In this document: positions 7,434 to 17,301 of the stretch, piece after piece
Layout of the letters: every line of letters begins with the position of its first letter
How positions within the stretch are numbered: the first letter of the stretch is position 1
Program-made: the position numbers and the translations under genes
Source: Labrenzia sp. PHM005
GTDB taxonomy: Bacteria; Pseudomonadota; Alphaproteobacteria; Rhizobiales; Stappiaceae
Assembly (NCBI RefSeq): GCF_006517275.1
Contig: NZ_CP041191.1
Location: forward strand, 3,715,001 to 3,779,000
DNA: 64,000 bases
Direction of reading: 5' to 3'
The notes under the pieces: generated by a model
The model's input: only the letters and a program-made list of their open reading frames with translations
Database searches by the model: none
Told to the model about the DNA's origin: nothing

Positions 7434-8738
7434 CTATATCCCGAGCCGGTCCCTGACTCTGTAGACCATCACAGAAGGTGCGAGGAACCAAGGGTTTCCG
7501 GTGTAGAGTGGTCTGGTGCTGTTCGGGATTTTCTCGAACGCGGAAAGAACAGGTTCCCGTCCGGCTGCCTTTTGGCCGATACGCATGCCAAGGTAACTCG
7601 CCATGCCAACACCCGAGCCGCAATAACCATTGGCATAGAAGAGGCCCTGGTCTTCGCCGCAGTGGGCGAGCGTGTCGAAGGTGTAGCCGACAAACCCCAT
7701 CCAGCCGTGACTGACTTTGTATCGGGCAAGATCCGGGAAGAGGGCGCACATATCCAGGTGCAGCTTGCTGGCGCTGTTGCGTGGATCCGTTTCGCTCAAA
7801 GACACCCGGCCGCCGAAAATCACCCGTTTGCGGTCCGGCGACAGGCGATAGTAGTAGACCAGCTTGCGCGTGTCAGAGAGCACACGATTGGTCGGAAACA
7901 GCCGGTCGACGAGATCTTCCGGCAACTCTTCGGTCGCAATGACATAAGAGCCGATCGGGATGATGCGGCGTTGATGCCAAGGCGACAGCGGCCCGGAATA
8001 GCCATTGGTCGCCAGTATAACTTTTCCGGCTGTAACAGCGCCTTGTTCCGTCAGCACCTTGAAGCCGGATCCGGCCCGCTCCAGCGACAGCGCCCGGCAA
8101 TTGCCCTTGACCTGTGCTCCGAGTTTCAATGCGCGCAAGAGAAGGGATGGCAGGTATTTCGACACATCGATGCTGCAATGATGCGGATAGACGATGCCGC
8201 CGAAATAGGCATCCGTGCCAAGCTCGCTTGCCATCTCTGACTTCGGAACCATGAAGGCGTCCGGTTTCCAGACCGGATGGCCGCTTTCTGCTTCCCTCGC
8301 GAGTTTGCCATATAGATGCGGTTTGTGGGCGCCGTGAAAGCGGCCCACGTCCTTCAATCCCATGTCGAGACCGTCCGCTGACAGATCATGCATATAGTCA
8401 AGCGATGCTTGGCCTTCCTGGCACAATTGCGTTGCCAGCTCAGCTCCATAACGGCGGGACAGTGTGGAGAAGGAAGGTTTCAGGCTGGTGGAGAGCTGGC
8501 CGCCGTTGCGAAGGCTGCAGCCCCAGCCTGGGTCTTCCGCATCAATCACCAACGTGCTCATCCCTTCGCGCGCGGTTTGAAGGGCAGCATTGAGGCCTGT
8601 GTACCCAGCGCCGATAATCAGGACATCGACTTCGGCAGCAAGCTCATGTTCAGGGAGCGGTACATTGGGGGCGATGTCCTGCCAATAGGGCCTAGACTGA
8701 AAATCCGCCGCAAACACATCGCTCCACATTGTCTTCAA
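7434..8738 (-). CDS. FAD-dependent amine oxidoreductase (DAO/PuuB family)
   Basis: 434 aa. An N-terminal Rossmann motif VDVLIIGAGYTGLNAA (residues about 37-52) binds FAD, and the GCSLRNGGQLS segment downstream is typical of gamma-glutamylputrescine oxidase-type DAO proteins. The expected reaction is oxidative deamination or demethylation of a secondary or primary amine to an aldehyde, imine or keto product. It is the last gene of the transporter operon, 5 nt after the GMC oxidoreductase. With the spermidine-type transporter and the aldehyde dehydrogenase nearby it fits an amine-degradation pathway. The exact substrate is unknown. Confidence 0.85.
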   Translation of the reverse strand: MKTMWSDVFAADFQSRPYWQDIAPNVPLPEHELAAEVDVLIIGAGYTGLNAALQTAREGMSTLVIDAEDPGWGCSLRNGGQLSTSLKPSFSTLSRRYGAELATQLCQEGQASLDYMHDLSADGLDMGLKDVGRFHGAHKPHLYGKLAREAESGHPVWKPDAFMVPKSEMASELGTDAYFGGIVYPHHCSIDVSKYLPSLLLRALKLGAQVKGNCRALSLERAGSGFKVLTEQGAVTAGKVILATNGYSGPLSPWHQRRIIPIGSYVIATEELPEDLVDRLFPTNRVLSDTRKLVYYYRLSPDRKRVIFGGRVSLSETDPRNSASKLHLDMCALFPDLARYKVSHGWMGFVGYTFDTLAHCGEDQGLFYANGYCGSGVGMASYLGMRIGQKAAGREPVLSAFEKIPNSTRPLYTGNPWFLAPSVMVYRVRDRLGI

Positions 8739-8743
8739 TCCTC

Positions 8744-10366
8744 TTAAGTGTTCCGGGTGTCTTCCAGAATAAGATCCGCGCCTTTTTCTCCGACCATGAT
8801 CGCCGGTGCATTGGTGTTGCCGGAGGTCACTGTCGGGAAGATTGAGGCATCGACCACCCTGAGGCCATCGACACCATAGACCCGCAGACGCTGATCGACG
8901 ACGTTTTCGGTTTTATCCGTTCCCATCCGGCACGTGCTGACCGGGTGGAACACGGTGGAACAGCGGTTGCGGACATCTTCCAGCATGTCCTCATCGCTTT
9001 TAACGTCCGGTCCCGGTGCGATCTGGCTGTCGATGACCTCTTGAAACGCTGGGGCGGCAGCGATCTTGCGCAAGAGCTTGCAGCCTTCGATCATTTCCTT
9101 GCAGTCATGGTCTGTGCTCAAGGAATTGGGATGAATGGCCATCGGCTCAAATGCATCGGTCGATTTCAGCTCCAAATGCCCGCGGCTGGTTGGCCGGGTT
9201 GGCTGCATACCGAACAGGAAACCCGGGAATGGATCCGGATTCATTAGCGGCCGTTCTCCCTTCGGCGCCTTGGTGTAGCTGACCGGTGAGAAATAGAGCT
9301 GCATGTTCGGCCGTTCGCAGTCCGGATTGCCCTTCACAAATCCGCCCGCCTGATTGAGGCTCAGTGCCAAGGGGCCGCCGCGTGTCAGAACATAGCGGAT
9401 GCCTTGCGCCAACTTGCCCCACCAAGGATACAGCTGCTGGTTCAAAGTCGGCACCTTGGACCGGTAGAGGTGATCAAGGCCAAGGTGGTCCTGCATGTTC
9501 TTGCCGACCGCCGGGCTGTGGACTGCAGAGGCAATGCCTTTGGACTGAAGTTCGGCTCCGTCGCCGATCCCGGACAGCATCAGGATTTGCGGCGAGTTGA
9601 CCGCTCCTGCACTCAGGATAACTTCGCGCCGTGCCGAGACCGTTTGTTCGCGGCCACCACTTTCGTAGACAACTCCAGTTGCCCGGCTGTTTTCCAGAAG
9701 AATGCGCTTGGTGTGGGCCTTCGTCAGGATCGTTACGTTCGAACGCTTCTTGGCCCGGGCAAGATAGGCCCGGGCAGTGGACATGCGGAAGCCGTCCTTG
9801 GCTGTGATCTGGTAGTGGCCAACGCCTTCCTGGTCTGCGCCATTGAAGTCGGAATTAAATTTGAACCCGGCTTGTTCGCTTGCCTTGAAGAAGTTCTGGC
9901 ACAATGGATGTGTGTACTTCGTCATGCTGGACACATGAAGGGGGCCATCACCACCACGGAAGGCGTCGGCACCAGCGTCATTGGTTTCGGACCGTTTGAA
10001 ATAGGGCAGGACATCGTCCCAGCCCCAGCCGGTGTTGCCCATCGCTTTCCAGTCATCAAAGTCCGCGTGCTGGCCGCGGATGTAGACCATGGCATTGATC
10101 GAGCTGGACCCACCTAGAACCTTGCCGCGCGGCCAATATCCTTCACGGTTGTTCAGGCCTGGATCCGGTTCTGTGTAGTACATCCAGTTGATGTGTTTGT
10201 TGTAAAACGCCTTGCCGTAGCCGACCGGAACCCAAATCCAGAAGTTCAGATCCGAGCCGCCGGCCTCCAGAACGCAGACGGAATATTTGCCGTCTTCAGA
10301 CAAGCGGTCTGTGACGGCGGCACCGGCAGAACCGGCGCCGACGATGACAAAGTCAAACTCAGCCAT
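8744..10366 (-). CDS. GMC family oxidoreductase (choline dehydrogenase-like)
   Basis: 540 aa. ATG 10366 is chosen because it has AGGGA upstream and lies just after the permease stop, while the longer frame (10438) would overlap the permease. FAD-binding starts at once (DFVIVGAGSAGAAV). GMC signatures PRGKVLGGSSSINAMVYIRG and the SAGAVNSPQILMLSGIG motif follow. The C-terminal active-site histidine lies in FHPVSTCRMG, and GNTNAPAIMVGEKGADLI closes the FAD site. The family oxidises alcohols to aldehydes; BetA oxidises choline. A betaine-pathway role is possible with the downstream-acting aldehyde dehydrogenase, but the neighbourhood lacks classic betB/betI, so the substrate may be another hydroxylated amine. 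Confidence 0.88.
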   Translation of the reverse strand: MAEFDFVIVGAGSAGAAVTDRLSEDGKYSVCVLEAGGSDLNFWIWVPVGYGKAFYNKHINWMYYTEPDPGLNNREGYWPRGKVLGGSSSINAMVYIRGQHADFDDWKAMGNTGWGWDDVLPYFKRSETNDAGADAFRGGDGPLHVSSMTKYTHPLCQNFFKASEQAGFKFNSDFNGADQEGVGHYQITAKDGFRMSTARAYLARAKKRSNVTILTKAHTKRILLENSRATGVVYESGGREQTVSARREVILSAGAVNSPQILMLSGIGDGAELQSKGIASAVHSPAVGKNMQDHLGLDHLYRSKVPTLNQQLYPWWGKLAQGIRYVLTRGGPLALSLNQAGGFVKGNPDCERPNMQLYFSPVSYTKAPKGERPLMNPDPFPGFLFGMQPTRPTSRGHLELKSTDAFEPMAIHPNSLSTDHDCKEMIEGCKLLRKIAAAPAFQEVIDSQIAPGPDVKSDEDMLEDVRNRCSTVFHPVSTCRMGTDKTENVVDQRLRVYGVDGLRVVDASIFPTVTSGNTNAPAIMVGEKGADLILEDTRNT

Positions 10367-10379
10367 GATGTCCCTGCGT

Positions 10380-11237
10380 TTAAGCGTTTTTATCGCGCTG
10401 GATGAGAATGGACAGCAGCGCCAAGAGGCCTGAGCCAACCATCAGGAAGAACGACACGGCGTTTAGAACCGGCGTGGAGCCGACCTTAGCCATGCGGTCA
10501 TACATGGTGATGGTGAGCGGGGCTTCGGAGCCTACCAGGAACAGCGTCGTGTTGAAGTTTTCAAACGATACCAGGAAGGCAACAATCCCTGCTGCGAACA
10601 TCGCCGGCCGCAGGAAGGGCAGGGTAATCGTCCTGAGAACGCGTGCCCGGCTGGCGCCAAGGTTGAAAGCAGCTTCTTCCATGGTTTCATCAAACTTCTT
10701 CAAGCGCGCGGTGATCACCAGAGAGGTGATCGTGGCGATGAAGGAAAATTGTCCGAGTACAACAAGCAGCATGCCCGGTCGCAGGAATTCCAGCTCTAGG
10801 TCGAACTTGTTTTCCACGAAGTTCGCCGTGTCGCTGGCCAGAACCAGGATCGAGATACCCAGGATCACACCCGGGATCACGAGAGGCACGACCATCATGA
10901 TGTAGAAGAAGTTCTTGGCCGGAAAATCCCCGCGCACAAACAGGAAGGCGTTGGTGGTGCCGACAAAAACTGAGAGCGCAGCAACGAAAATCGCAATCAC
11001 AAAGGAATAGTAGAGCCCCTGCAAAAGCCGACGATCGTGGAACATGCCCAGTTTCGGTTCGGTGTCGGAAAAGAACCAGTCCAGTGTGAAACCTTGCCAT
11101 GGCAAAGCCGGGAACAAGCTGTCATTGAACGCAAACGCGCCAGCGGAGATGAGCGGTGCTGCCAGAAAGATGAAGAAGGCAAGCACATAGAGCCGGTAGC
11201 CAAAGAGGAACGGCGTGGTCTTGTTGGTCGCAAGCAT
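10380..11237 (-). CDS. ABC transporter permease, PotC-like (spermidine/putrescine type)
   Basis: 285 aa with six membrane helices. The cytoplasmic EAA loop reads EEAAFNLGASRARVLRTITLP, the ATPase-contact motif of binding-protein-dependent permeases. It is the second permease of the operon, after the PotB-like gene (11 nt gap). Similar to PotC/YdcV in the polyamine/opine/thiamine family. It forms the membrane channel with the preceding permease and the PotA-like ATPase. Confidence 0.88.
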   Translation of the reverse strand: MLATNKTTPFLFGYRLYVLAFFIFLAAPLISAGAFAFNDSLFPALPWQGFTLDWFFSDTEPKLGMFHDRRLLQGLYYSFVIAIFVAALSVFVGTTNAFLFVRGDFPAKNFFYIMMVVPLVIPGVILGISILVLASDTANFVENKFDLELEFLRPGMLLVVLGQFSFIATITSLVITARLKKFDETMEEAAFNLGASRARVLRTITLPFLRPAMFAAGIVAFLVSFENFNTTLFLVGSEAPLTITMYDRMAKVGSTPVLNAVSFFLMVGSGLLALLSILIQRDKNA

Positions 11238-11248
11238 GATCGTCCTCC

Positions 11249-12115
11249 TCAGCTCTTGGCAACAGTGTTGGCGAGCGTCTGTCCGCTAAGCTTCAAGCCC
11301 AACCAGATGACGAACGAGGTGAACATCAACAGCAGCATGCCGAAGGCCGCGCCACCTTCCCAGTTAAACCGGGTGATGAACTGGTTGTAGATCTGTTCGG
11401 TAAACCAGCTGGAGTTTTTGCCGCCCAGAAGGATCGGGGTGAGGTAGGAACCAGCGGTCAGCATGAAGGTGACGATACAACCAGCAACAATCCCCGGCAT
11501 GGCGTAAGGTACGATGATCCGGCGCAGAACTGTAAAGCCGTTGCCACCCAGATTGTAACCCGCCTCGATCATGGAATTGTCCATACCATCCAGTGTTGAG
11601 ACCAGCGGTACGATCATGAACAGGATTACAGTGTAGACCAGGCCGACGATGACGGCTGCGTCGTTGTAGAGGAACTCAATCGGTGTGCCGGTGACGCCAG
11701 TCCATAATAGAAAGTTCGATATCACGCCTGTTTCCCGCAAAAGGAGAATCCAGCCGAAGGAGCGGATCAGATCGCTGACCCAAAGCGGGATCAGGCACAG
11801 CAGAAACAAGCCGCCGCGCGCCCGCGGCCCGGCGATCTTGGCAATGTAATAAGCAATCGGAAAACCGATCAGCAGGGCCAAGGCGGTCACCAGAAGCGAC
11901 ATCGACCCAGTGCGCAGCAGTGTGTTCCAGTAAATCGGTTCGTTGATGAATTCCAGATAGTTGGCAAAGCTGTATTCATAGACCCGCGGTGCGACTTTCT
12001 CTCGCAGCGACAACATCACCATGCCGATGTGCGGCAGGATGATCAGAAGAATGATCCAGAGTGCAAAGGGCGCAAACAAAAGGATCAACGACAGGCGTTT
12101 GATGTCCTTTTGCAT
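11249..12115 (-). CDS. ABC transporter permease, PotB-like
   Basis: 288 aa, six membrane helices. It has the EAA-type loop IEAGYNLGGNGFTVLRRIIVP. The start overlaps the stop of the ATPase gene by one base, indicating translational coupling. It pairs with the PotC-like permease; the type I importer family handles polyamines, opines or similar cationic amines. Confidence 0.88.
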   Translation of the reverse strand: MQKDIKRLSLILLFAPFALWIILLIILPHIGMVMLSLREKVAPRVYEYSFANYLEFINEPIYWNTLLRTGSMSLLVTALALLIGFPIAYYIAKIAGPRARGGLFLLCLIPLWVSDLIRSFGWILLLRETGVISNFLLWTGVTGTPIEFLYNDAAVIVGLVYTVILFMIVPLVSTLDGMDNSMIEAGYNLGGNGFTVLRRIIVPYAMPGIVAGCIVTFMLTAGSYLTPILLGGKNSSWFTEQIYNQFITRFNWEGGAAFGMLLLMFTSFVIWLGLKLSGQTLANTVAKS

Positions 12116-13236
12116 CAGGCGGGCTCCTCATTTGCAAAGCACATGGCTTGCTTGGAGGACCAGACAAGTCGGACGTCTTCACCCGGTTTGATGTCATTAT
12201 GTCCAGTTAGGGTCACATCGGATTCAATCAGTTCCCCATTGCCGGAGCGCACAAGAACGCGGCTGTTGGCGCCGTTGAACAACAGGCTGTCGACAACGCC
12301 GTCCATCTGGTTGTCGCCGTCAACACCGCTCTTTGCCGCCTCAGACGCGCGCACGGTGTGAATGAATTCCGGCCGCACGAAGATGTCGACTTTGGAGCCT
12401 TCGCCGATCTTGCTGCCGCCAGCGGCGGAGAAGTTCATCGGCAGGCCTTGGCTTGTCTCCACTTTGCCGCCAGTGCCATCGCTGGATTTGACGGTGCCGG
12501 ACCACCGGTTGCTGTCACCGACAAACCCGGCGACGAATGCTGTCTTCGGTTCATGGTAGAGCTCTTGTGGCGTGCCGATCTGTTCGAACTGTCCCTGGTT
12601 CATGATCGCGACGTTGTCGGACATGACCAATGCTTCGGATTGGTCATGGGTGATGTAAATAAAGGTGGTGTTGAACTGGTGCTGCAGCAGTTTCAATTCG
12701 ATCTTCATCGCTTCGCGCAGCTTCAGATCGAGCGCGCCGAGCGGTTCATCGAGCAATAGAACGTCCGGGTCGAGCACCATGCAGCGGGCAATCGCGATGC
12801 GCTGTTTCTGACCACCGGACAGCTGGTGAATTTCGCGTTCGGCTACATCCGGCAGCGCGATCCGCTCCAGAACGTCGTGAACTTTTTTCTTGATGTCCGC
12901 ATTGCTGGCGCCGTTGCAGCGCAACCCGTAGGCGATGTTCTCATAGACATTCATCATCGGGAACAGCGCCAGGTGCTGAAACACCATCTTAACGTTGCGC
13001 TTGTTCGGCGGTGTCCCCAGAACGGATTTGCCCTTGATCTTGATCTCGCCGGATGTCGGCTCCTCGAAGCCGGCAATCATGCGCATCAAGGTGGTTTTGC
13101 CGCAGCCGGACGGCCCCAGAATGGAAAAGAACGAGCCGCTTGGAATATCGAAGGACACGCCCTTCACGGCCTGGAAGGACCCGAAGTTCTTGGTCAATCC
13201 GGCGCATTCGAGGTCGTAATGGGGAGGATTTGTCAT
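12115..13236 (-). CDS. ABC transporter ATP-binding protein, PotA-like
   Basis: 373 aa from ATG 13236. An in-frame GTG at 13281 would add 15 poorly family-like residues; neither start has a strong Shine-Dalgarno. Walker A GPSGCGKT (about residue 48), signature LSGGQKQR, Walker B VLLLDEPLGALD, H-loop ITHD. The C-terminal about 120 residues form the TOBE regulatory domain found in PotA/UgpC/MalK-like subunits. It energises the two adjacent permeases. A hairpin between it and the binding-protein gene may set the ratio of the two proteins. Confidence 0.88.
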   Translation of the reverse strand: MTNPPHYDLECAGLTKNFGSFQAVKGVSFDIPSGSFFSILGPSGCGKTTLMRMIAGFEEPTSGEIKIKGKSVLGTPPNKRNVKMVFQHLALFPMMNVYENIAYGLRCNGASNADIKKKVHDVLERIALPDVAEREIHQLSGGQKQRIAIARCMVLDPDVLLLDEPLGALDLKLREAMKIELKLLQHQFNTTFIYITHDQSEALVMSDNVAIMNQGQFEQIGTPQELYHEPKTAFVAGFVGDSNRWSGTVKSSDGTGGKVETSQGLPMNFSAAGGSKIGEGSKVDIFVRPEFIHTVRASEAAKSGVDGDNQMDGVVDSLLFNGANSRVLVRSGNGELIESDVTLTGHNDIKPGEDVRLVWSSKQAMCFANEEPA

Positions 13237-13335
13237 GGATTTTAAGACACTACTGGAGAGGTGATGAAGTTGGGGGGACACCGTTTATGGCGGCATCCCC
13301 CGAGATTTAGGCTTTCGCTCTTCGGCGTATGGCCA

Positions 13336-13368
13336 ATTGGCGGGAGCAGATAAGCTATGTCCGCCAAT
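13336..13368 (-). other. intergenic hairpin between binding-protein and ATPase genes
   Basis: The inverted repeat ATTGGCGG (13336-13343) / CCGCCAAT (13361-13368) has a 17-nt loop. It lies just after the substrate-binding protein stop. On the minus (coding) strand no T-run follows, so it is not a strong terminator. It could stabilise the 3' end of the binding-protein message, a common way to raise binding protein over transporter subunits. Confidence 0.4.
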
Positions 13369-13388
13369 TTTACTTTTAGATCAGTCGA

Positions 13389-14465
13389 TTAGCCGCCGGT
13401 TGCCGCTTTGATTTTCTCCAAAGTTTTGCCTTCCATGTCTTCCACGCCCGGAGGAATATTGGCAAAGAACTTGAGATTGTTGATGTCGGCGTCGGTGAAG
13501 GCCGCGTTCACGGCAGCTTTCTTGTCTGCCGGAAGCAAGTCCTTGCCGCCTTTGACGGCTGCGATTGCGCCGGAGCTGGCGGACATCACAGTGACGTTTT
13601 CCGGACGCAGCACAAAGTTGATCCACTTATATGCGGCATCATCAGCCTTGGCCTTGCGTGGCAGGGCAAAGGTGTCGATCCAGGCCAGAGCGCCTGTTTC
13701 CGGCGGAACGAAAGTGATGTTCGGGTTCTGGTCGAACAGCTTGTAAGCCGTGGAATCCCAGGTCTCGGAGGCCACGATTTCGCCGGAAAGCATCATCGCG
13801 CTGAGGTCGTCGCCGCCTTTCCAGTAGGCTTTGATGTTGGCCTTACATTCGATCAGCTTGTCAGCGACTTTATCCAAAATGCCCTGGTATTTTTCCAGGT
13901 CAGAGTAAGCCTCGAACGGGTTCTCACCCATGGCGAAGGCAGTGCCGAGCAAGATTGTGCGCTTCAAACGCATGGAGGTCTTGCCTTTGTAGGCCGGATC
14001 GCAAAGATCGCCCCAGCCCTTGAAGTCAGGTGCCTTCGTCTTGTCGGCCATCAGGCCGGAGGTGCCCCATTGGTGCGGAACCGCGTAGACTTCGCCCTCA
14101 ATGGTGGTGTTTTCTTTCACGCCGCCAAGGAGGCTCCCTTCCATGACGCTGGTGTCGATCTTTGACAGGTCCAGCGGCTTGTAGATGTCATATTCCAGCT
14201 GAGCTGCGTAAATACGGTCGTGGCTTGGCTGAGCAAGGTCAAATCCAGCACCGCCGGTCGCGCGCAGCTTGGCAATCATTTCCTCGTTGTTGGAAAAGGT
14301 GACTTCCACTTCAATGTCCGGATATTCGGCTTCGAATTTCTGGATCAATTCATCGGGAGCATAGGAGCCCCAGGTCAGAAGGCGCAGGGTTTCGGCCTGT
14401 GCCGAACTAGCGCCCGCAAGCATTGTTGCCGCCAAAAGGCCGGTAAGAGTTGACTTTAGATGCAT
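13389..14465 (-). CDS. periplasmic substrate-binding protein, PotD/PotF-like
   Basis: 358 aa. A signal peptide ends at about residue 24 (GLLAATMLAGASSAQA), then the mature protein begins ETLRLLTWGSYAPDELIQKF, typical of spermidine/putrescine-family binding proteins (LNVYNWSDYI-type start). It delivers its ligand to the PotABC-like transporter encoded downstream. First gene of the operon. Its upstream region carries copies of the AGWCCAATT motif shared with the MocR divergent promoter. Ligand unknown: polyamine, opine or quaternary amine are plausible. Confidence 0.87.
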   Translation of the reverse strand: MHLKSTLTGLLAATMLAGASSAQAETLRLLTWGSYAPDELIQKFEAEYPDIEVEVTFSNNEEMIAKLRATGGAGFDLAQPSHDRIYAAQLEYDIYKPLDLSKIDTSVMEGSLLGGVKENTTIEGEVYAVPHQWGTSGLMADKTKAPDFKGWGDLCDPAYKGKTSMRLKRTILLGTAFAMGENPFEAYSDLEKYQGILDKVADKLIECKANIKAYWKGGDDLSAMMLSGEIVASETWDSTAYKLFDQNPNITFVPPETGALAWIDTFALPRKAKADDAAYKWINFVLRPENVTVMSASSGAIAAVKGGKDLLPADKKAAVNAAFTDADINNLKFFANIPPGVEDMEGKTLEKIKAATGG

Positions 14466-14513
14466 AACGTCCCCCTGAAATCATCATTTTTGTCAGTGAA
14501 TACGGTAGGTTTC

Positions 14514-14561
14514 AATTGGACTGCGAAATATATCCATTCCAGATATTTTTACAGACCAATT
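14514..14561. promoter_or_regulatory. putative MocR operator copies upstream of transporter operon
   Basis: AATTGGACT at 14514-14522 is AGTCCAATT on the minus strand, and AGACCAATT occurs at 14553-14561 on the plus strand. The two face each other in the 111-nt gap before the binding-protein gene. The same nonamer occurs three times between mocR and the enolase-superfamily gene. Shared motif is seen; binding by the MocR protein is inference. Confidence 0.45.
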
Positions 14562-14576
14562 TGCACCTCAAAAACG

Positions 14577-16064
14577 TTAGCCTATTTTGCATGCGGGTAA
14601 AACATCTTTAAGTGTCTGAATGCCTTTACGGATATCATCCGGGCTGGCGCTGCCGAAGCCAAGAACCAGTCCGCGTTGGCTGAGATCGGATAAAGCGTAG
14701 CGTGCCAATGGAGCTGTTGTGATGCCTCGGGCAGCCGTTTCGGCGACAAGTTTGTTTTCATCCAATTTGTCATTGATCAGACCTACGGCATGAAATCCGC
14801 TGCTGGTCGGCTGCAGGTCTATATCGCCGGCAAGGTCGGCGGCAGCGCTCATGAGTGTATCGTGGCGATGTTTGTAAAGCTGGCGCATCGTGCGGATGTG
14901 AGTGGCGAACATACCTTCATCCATAAATTCGGCGACCATTGCCTGGGTCACGGTTGGAACGCCGCTGAGCCACGTCAGAAAGATGCGTTCAAAACTTTCC
15001 ACCAATCCTTCCGGCGCCAGCAAAAAACCGAGCCGGAGAGCCGGAAACAGCGATTTGGAAAAGGTGCCGACATAGATGACCCGGTCATGCGTGTCGATGC
15101 TTTTGAGGGTCGGCGGCGGTTGGTCGCCGTAATAAAACTCACCGTCATAATCGTCCTCGACAATCATGGCATCGGCTTCGCTCGCCGCTTTCAACAGCGC
15201 CAGGCGGCGGGACAGGCTCATGACATGGCCGAGTGGTTGTTGGTGCGATGGTGTAACAAAAGCGAGGCGGAAGTAGGGTGCTTTTGCAAGCCCATCTTCA
15301 ACACACAAGCCTTCTTCGTCTACTGGCACTGGGACCGGCTGGGCACCGATCGCGATAAAGGCGTTTCGTGCGCCAATGGCGCCGGGATTTTCAAACCAGA
15401 CAGATTCTCCTGGATTAACCAGCGTGCCGCCGATGAGGGAAAACGCCCGCTGAGCGCCGTTGGTCACAAAAATCTGTTCCGGCGCGCATTTGATGCCGCG
15501 CGATGCATTGAGTTGACGGGCGATCGCCTCGCGCAATGGAGTATAACCGAAGGGTTCGCCATAGCCGGTAATGTTATCCCGGTCTTTCCGCCAATGACGG
15601 GCCGACAGCTTCGACCATTGCGCCATTGGGAACGCGTCAAGCGCCGGGAGAGCAGTGACAAAGGCCTGAGATTTGTGCGGCAGGCGCTTGCGGACGGCAA
15701 AGTCCGGGATTGCGTGTTTGGCGGCGTGCGAAATACGTGGAACCGCTTTGATGACGTCGCTGGTCGACGGCAAGGGTTTGGGTTCAAGCCGGGCCTGCAA
15801 AGCTTCGCTGACAAAAGTTCCGGCGCCGACCCGGGCTTCCAGCAGGCCTTCAGAAATCAGCCGGTCGATGGCATCGATCACTGTCGTGCGCGAGACGCCG
15901 ATCTCCTGGGCCAGTGTCCGGGTTGCTGGCAGCCGGTCGCCCGGCATGAGCGCGCCTGTCAAAAGAAGGTCACGCAAAGCCATATAGAGTTGGATCGAGA
16001 TTTTCTTTTCGGCGCTCTTGTCAATCTTGATGGAGGACAGGACCGCGCCCGCATGCCGTTTCAT
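14577..16064 (-). CDS. MocR/GabR-type PLP-dependent transcriptional regulator
   Basis: 495 aa from ATG 16064, which has GGGAG 7 nt upstream; this is preferred over the longer 16121 frame. The N-terminal GntR winged helix spans about residues 20-85 ([20 protein letters not shown]). A linker and a fold-type I aminotransferase domain with the PLP lysine in [16 protein letters not shown] follow. MocR proteins sense amines or amino acids through PLP chemistry and often bind direct repeats. It sits between the transporter operon and the divergent enolase/aldehyde dehydrogenase operon, with a shared sequence motif in both control regions, so it is probably the pathway-specific regulator. Confidence 0.87.
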   Translation of the reverse strand: MKRHAGAVLSSIKIDKSAEKKISIQLYMALRDLLLTGALMPGDRLPATRTLAQEIGVSRTTVIDAIDRLISEGLLEARVGAGTFVSEALQARLEPKPLPSTSDVIKAVPRISHAAKHAIPDFAVRKRLPHKSQAFVTALPALDAFPMAQWSKLSARHWRKDRDNITGYGEPFGYTPLREAIARQLNASRGIKCAPEQIFVTNGAQRAFSLIGGTLVNPGESVWFENPGAIGARNAFIAIGAQPVPVPVDEEGLCVEDGLAKAPYFRLAFVTPSHQQPLGHVMSLSRRLALLKAASEADAMIVEDDYDGEFYYGDQPPPTLKSIDTHDRVIYVGTFSKSLFPALRLGFLLAPEGLVESFERIFLTWLSGVPTVTQAMVAEFMDEGMFATHIRTMRQLYKHRHDTLMSAAADLAGDIDLQPTSSGFHAVGLINDKLDENKLVAETAARGITTAPLARYALSDLSQRGLVLGFGSASPDDIRKGIQTLKDVLPACKIG

Positions 16065-16075
16065 ACAATTCTCCC

Positions 16076-16146
16076 AATTGGTCTGGGAGATTGCGCAAAA
16101 CGGACCTTCTATCAAGTCCAATTCTGGATAACTTGACAGTCCAATC
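16076..16146. promoter_or_regulatory. divergent control region with three copies of AGWCCAATT
   Basis: Between mocR and the enolase-superfamily gene there are direct repeats AGTCCAATT (16115-16123) and AGTCCAATC (16138-16146), 23 bases start to start or about two helical turns. An inverted copy AATTGGTCT (16076-16084) overlaps the mocR ribosome site region. The arrangement suits a MocR dimer binding direct repeats and controlling both directions, with autoregulation. The repeats are seen; regulator identity is inferred. Confidence 0.5.
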
Positions 16147-16192
16147 TACAAAAACTGCGCTCCGGGAGCCCCGTTCAAGGACCTCAAGCCCC

Positions 16193-17299
16193 ATGAAAAT
16201 ACAATCAATTGAGACATTTACCAATGAGTTTGTCTGTTTCACCCGTGTGACGGCAGATTCTGGCGAAACCGGTTGGGGCCAGGTCGCGCCGTACTATGCA
16301 GACATCACGGCGGAAGTTGTCCACCGGCAAGTGGCCCCATATGCACTTGGCGAAGATGCGCTAAACATCGAACATCTGATGGATATCATCCCGGACCGCG
16401 AGCACAAGTTCCCGGGTTCTTATCTGCGCCGTGCCATGGGCGGTCTCGACACTGCGCTGTTCGATCTGCGCGGCAAGCTGGAAGGCAAACCAGTTTGCGA
16501 ACTGCTCGGTGGCACGGCTGGTCCGGTACGCGCTTATGGCTCGTCGATGAAGCGGGACATCACACCGCAAGATGAAGCGGACCGGCTGAAAAGGCATCAG
16601 GACGAACGCGGTTTCACAGCTTTCAAATTCCGGATTGGGGCAGAATGCGGCCGCGATCAGGACGAATGGGAAGGCCGGACAGATGAAATCGTGCCCTTGA
16701 TGCGCAAGAGCTTTGGCGATGAAACTTCATTGCTGGTGGATGCCAACTCCTGTTACTCCCCGGTCAAAGCAATTGAAATCGGTCGTTTTCTGGAAGCCAA
16801 CGGCATCTCTCACTACGAAGAGCCTTGCCCGTATTGGCACTATGACCAGACCAAACAGGTCACCGAGGCGCTCAATATTGATGTCACCGGTGGTGAGCAG
16901 GATTGTTCTCTGGTCGACTGGAAACGCATGATCGATCAAAAGGTCGTCGACATCATTCAGCCGGATATCTGTTATCTTGGCGGGATGGTGCGTACGATGA
17001 AGGTCGCGCAGATGGCGCACGCCGCCGGCATTCCCTGCACCCCGCATGCAGCCAACCTGTCGCTGGTGACGCTGTTCACCATGCATTTGCTGCGCGCCAT
17101 TCCGAATGCCGGAAAATATCTGGAATTCTCCATCGAGGAGGAAGACTACTACCCGTGGCAGTACGACCTCTTCGTCAAGTCTCCATTCGACATCGTCGAC
17201 GGCAACGCTCTCGTGACCGACGCCCCGGGCTGGGGTGTTGAAGTCAATCCGGAATGGCTTGCCAAGTCCACCTACAAAATCAGCTCCCTGGAGGGCTAA
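16193..17299 (+). CDS. enolase-superfamily enzyme (mandelate racemase/muconate lactonizing subgroup)
   Basis: 368 aa from ATG 16193; upstream in-frame residues look non-coding. The capping domain (about 1-120) and TIM barrel are complete. Metal ligands are visible as D in LLVDAN, E in YEEPCP and E in TGGEQD. A His in CTPHAANLS pairs with D in [11 protein letters not shown] as the MR-type catalytic dyad, and FKFRIG occupies the second-strand Lys-x-Arg/Lys position. These enzymes abstract an alpha-proton of a carboxylate for racemisation, epimerisation or dehydration. First gene of the plus-strand unit opposite mocR, followed after 2 nt by the aldehyde dehydrogenase. Substrate not assignable; betaine or hydroxyamino-acid epimerisation is one option. 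Confidence 0.82.
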   Translation: MKIQSIETFTNEFVCFTRVTADSGETGWGQVAPYYADITAEVVHRQVAPYALGEDALNIEHLMDIIPDREHKFPGSYLRRAMGGLDTALFDLRGKLEGKPVCELLGGTAGPVRAYGSSMKRDITPQDEADRLKRHQDERGFTAFKFRIGAECGRDQDEWEGRTDEIVPLMRKSFGDETSLLVDANSCYSPVKAIEIGRFLEANGISHYEEPCPYWHYDQTKQVTEALNIDVTGGEQDCSLVDWKRMIDQKVVDIIQPDICYLGGMVRTMKVAQMAHAAGIPCTPHAANLSLVTLFTMHLLRAIPNAGKYLEFSIEEEDYYPWQYDLFVKSPFDIVDGNALVTDAPGWGVEVNPEWLAKSTYKISSLEG

Positions 17300-17301
17300 T
17301 C

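Noticed and set aside
10367-10438. N-terminal extension of the GMC oxidoreductase
   Set aside because: It would overlap the upstream permease gene and the residues before DFVIVGAG do not look like the family; ATG 10366 has a ribosome site.
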